Assembly (NCBI GenBank): GCA_009692005.1
Contig: SHZZ01000008.1
Location: 1 to 64,000, forward strand
Source of the DNA: Gemmataceae bacterium
GTDB taxonomy: Bacteria; Planctomycetota; Planctomycetia; Gemmatales; Gemmataceae
Direction: 5' to 3'
Length of the DNA: 64,000 nt
Below the pieces are notes generated by a model that did not search any database, was not told where the DNA came from, and worked only from the letters and a program-made list of their open reading frames with translations. The position numbers and the translations under genes were made by a program. Positions 63,961-64,000 of this stretch are shown here, one piece after another (the stretch's first letter is position 1; the number at the start of each line of letters is the position of its first letter).

Positions 63961-64000
63961 GGACTAATCCAGCTTAAAGAGTTGGAATTGGCAATCAGCA

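Noticed and set aside
1-64000. CRISPR arrays, insertion sequences, prophage or integrase-attachment sites
   Set aside because: No regularly spaced repeats, transposase motifs, phage genes or tRNA-flanking direct repeats were seen on reading both strands.

Overview
The window looks like a piece of a Planctomycetota chromosome, most probably the Gemmata side of the phylum. This is an inference from gene content: a TIGR03000-type secreted protein, a cell-surface giant that opens with an LExLE-type motif and ends in FG-GAP repeats, a caspase-fold protein, two neutral-ceramidase-like hydrolases, a Tat-exported Gfo/Idh/MocA oxidoreductase, two phytanoyl-CoA-dioxygenase-like proteins and a thioredoxin/PDZ protein interrupted by an in-frame UGA. 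No CRISPR array, insertion sequence, rRNA operon or phage module was seen. Start codons are mixed; several GTG and TTG starts have the better ribosome-binding site.

Layout. 1-5.7 kb: tRNA-Thr, a coiled-coil membrane protein with a Lys/Glu-rich tail, polA and coaE. 5.9-11.9 kb: a housekeeping run rho-ribH-nusB-PHP phosphoesterase-ftsY-sugar epimerase-lipoprotein. 11.9-17.1 kb: histidine kinase, tRNA-Arg, an SDR, prfB with its +1 programmed frameshift, a homocysteine-methyltransferase-type protein and an archaeal-type phosphoglycerate mutase. 17.3-25.2 kb: YceH family, rRNA pseudouridine synthase, PyrK-like reductase, a caspase-fold membrane protein and a convergent 1128-residue membrane protein of unknown role. 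25.3-33.6 kb: PhyH dioxygenase, Tat oxidoreductase, pepT, nth, rhomboid protease, UxaA-type dehydratase and a ceramidase-like enzyme. 33.6-38.4 kb: hom plus a second ApgM-type protein, a Spy/CpxP-like secreted protein with a strong terminator, a TIM-barrel isomerase and miaE.

38.5-45.2 kb is one long leftward run. Read in transcription order it is an exported intradiol dioxygenase, the UGA-containing thioredoxin/PDZ protein, a galactonate-dehydratase-like enolase, a DHDPS/KDG-aldolase-like enzyme, an MFS carrier and a ceramidase-like hydrolase. The last four look like a sugar-acid uptake and catabolism operon. 45.6-50.6 kb is the surface giant. 50.7-63.3 kb carries glmS, a TlpA-like lipoprotein, a LarA-domain protein, an LptF/G permease, a CNNM/CBS protein, a 26-codon basic ORF, hemF, the TIGR03000 protein, a second PhyH protein, a TVP38 protein and gatB. 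The right edge holds a fused remnant of an ECF sigma factor and an FG-GAP protein.

The most notable observation is at 43300-44544 on the minus strand. One reading frame is split only by a UGA placed exactly in a C-V-P-x-V-D-C redox motif. The UGA is followed by a hairpin with a GGU apical loop 27-29 nt downstream, which fits a bacterial SECIS element, so the gene is read here as a selenoprotein. The second recoding event is the RF2 frameshift at 14013-14019. Other items worth attention are the ApgM paralogue next to hom (candidate homoserine kinase analogue), the 26-residue basic protein, and the caspase/giant-membrane-protein pair.
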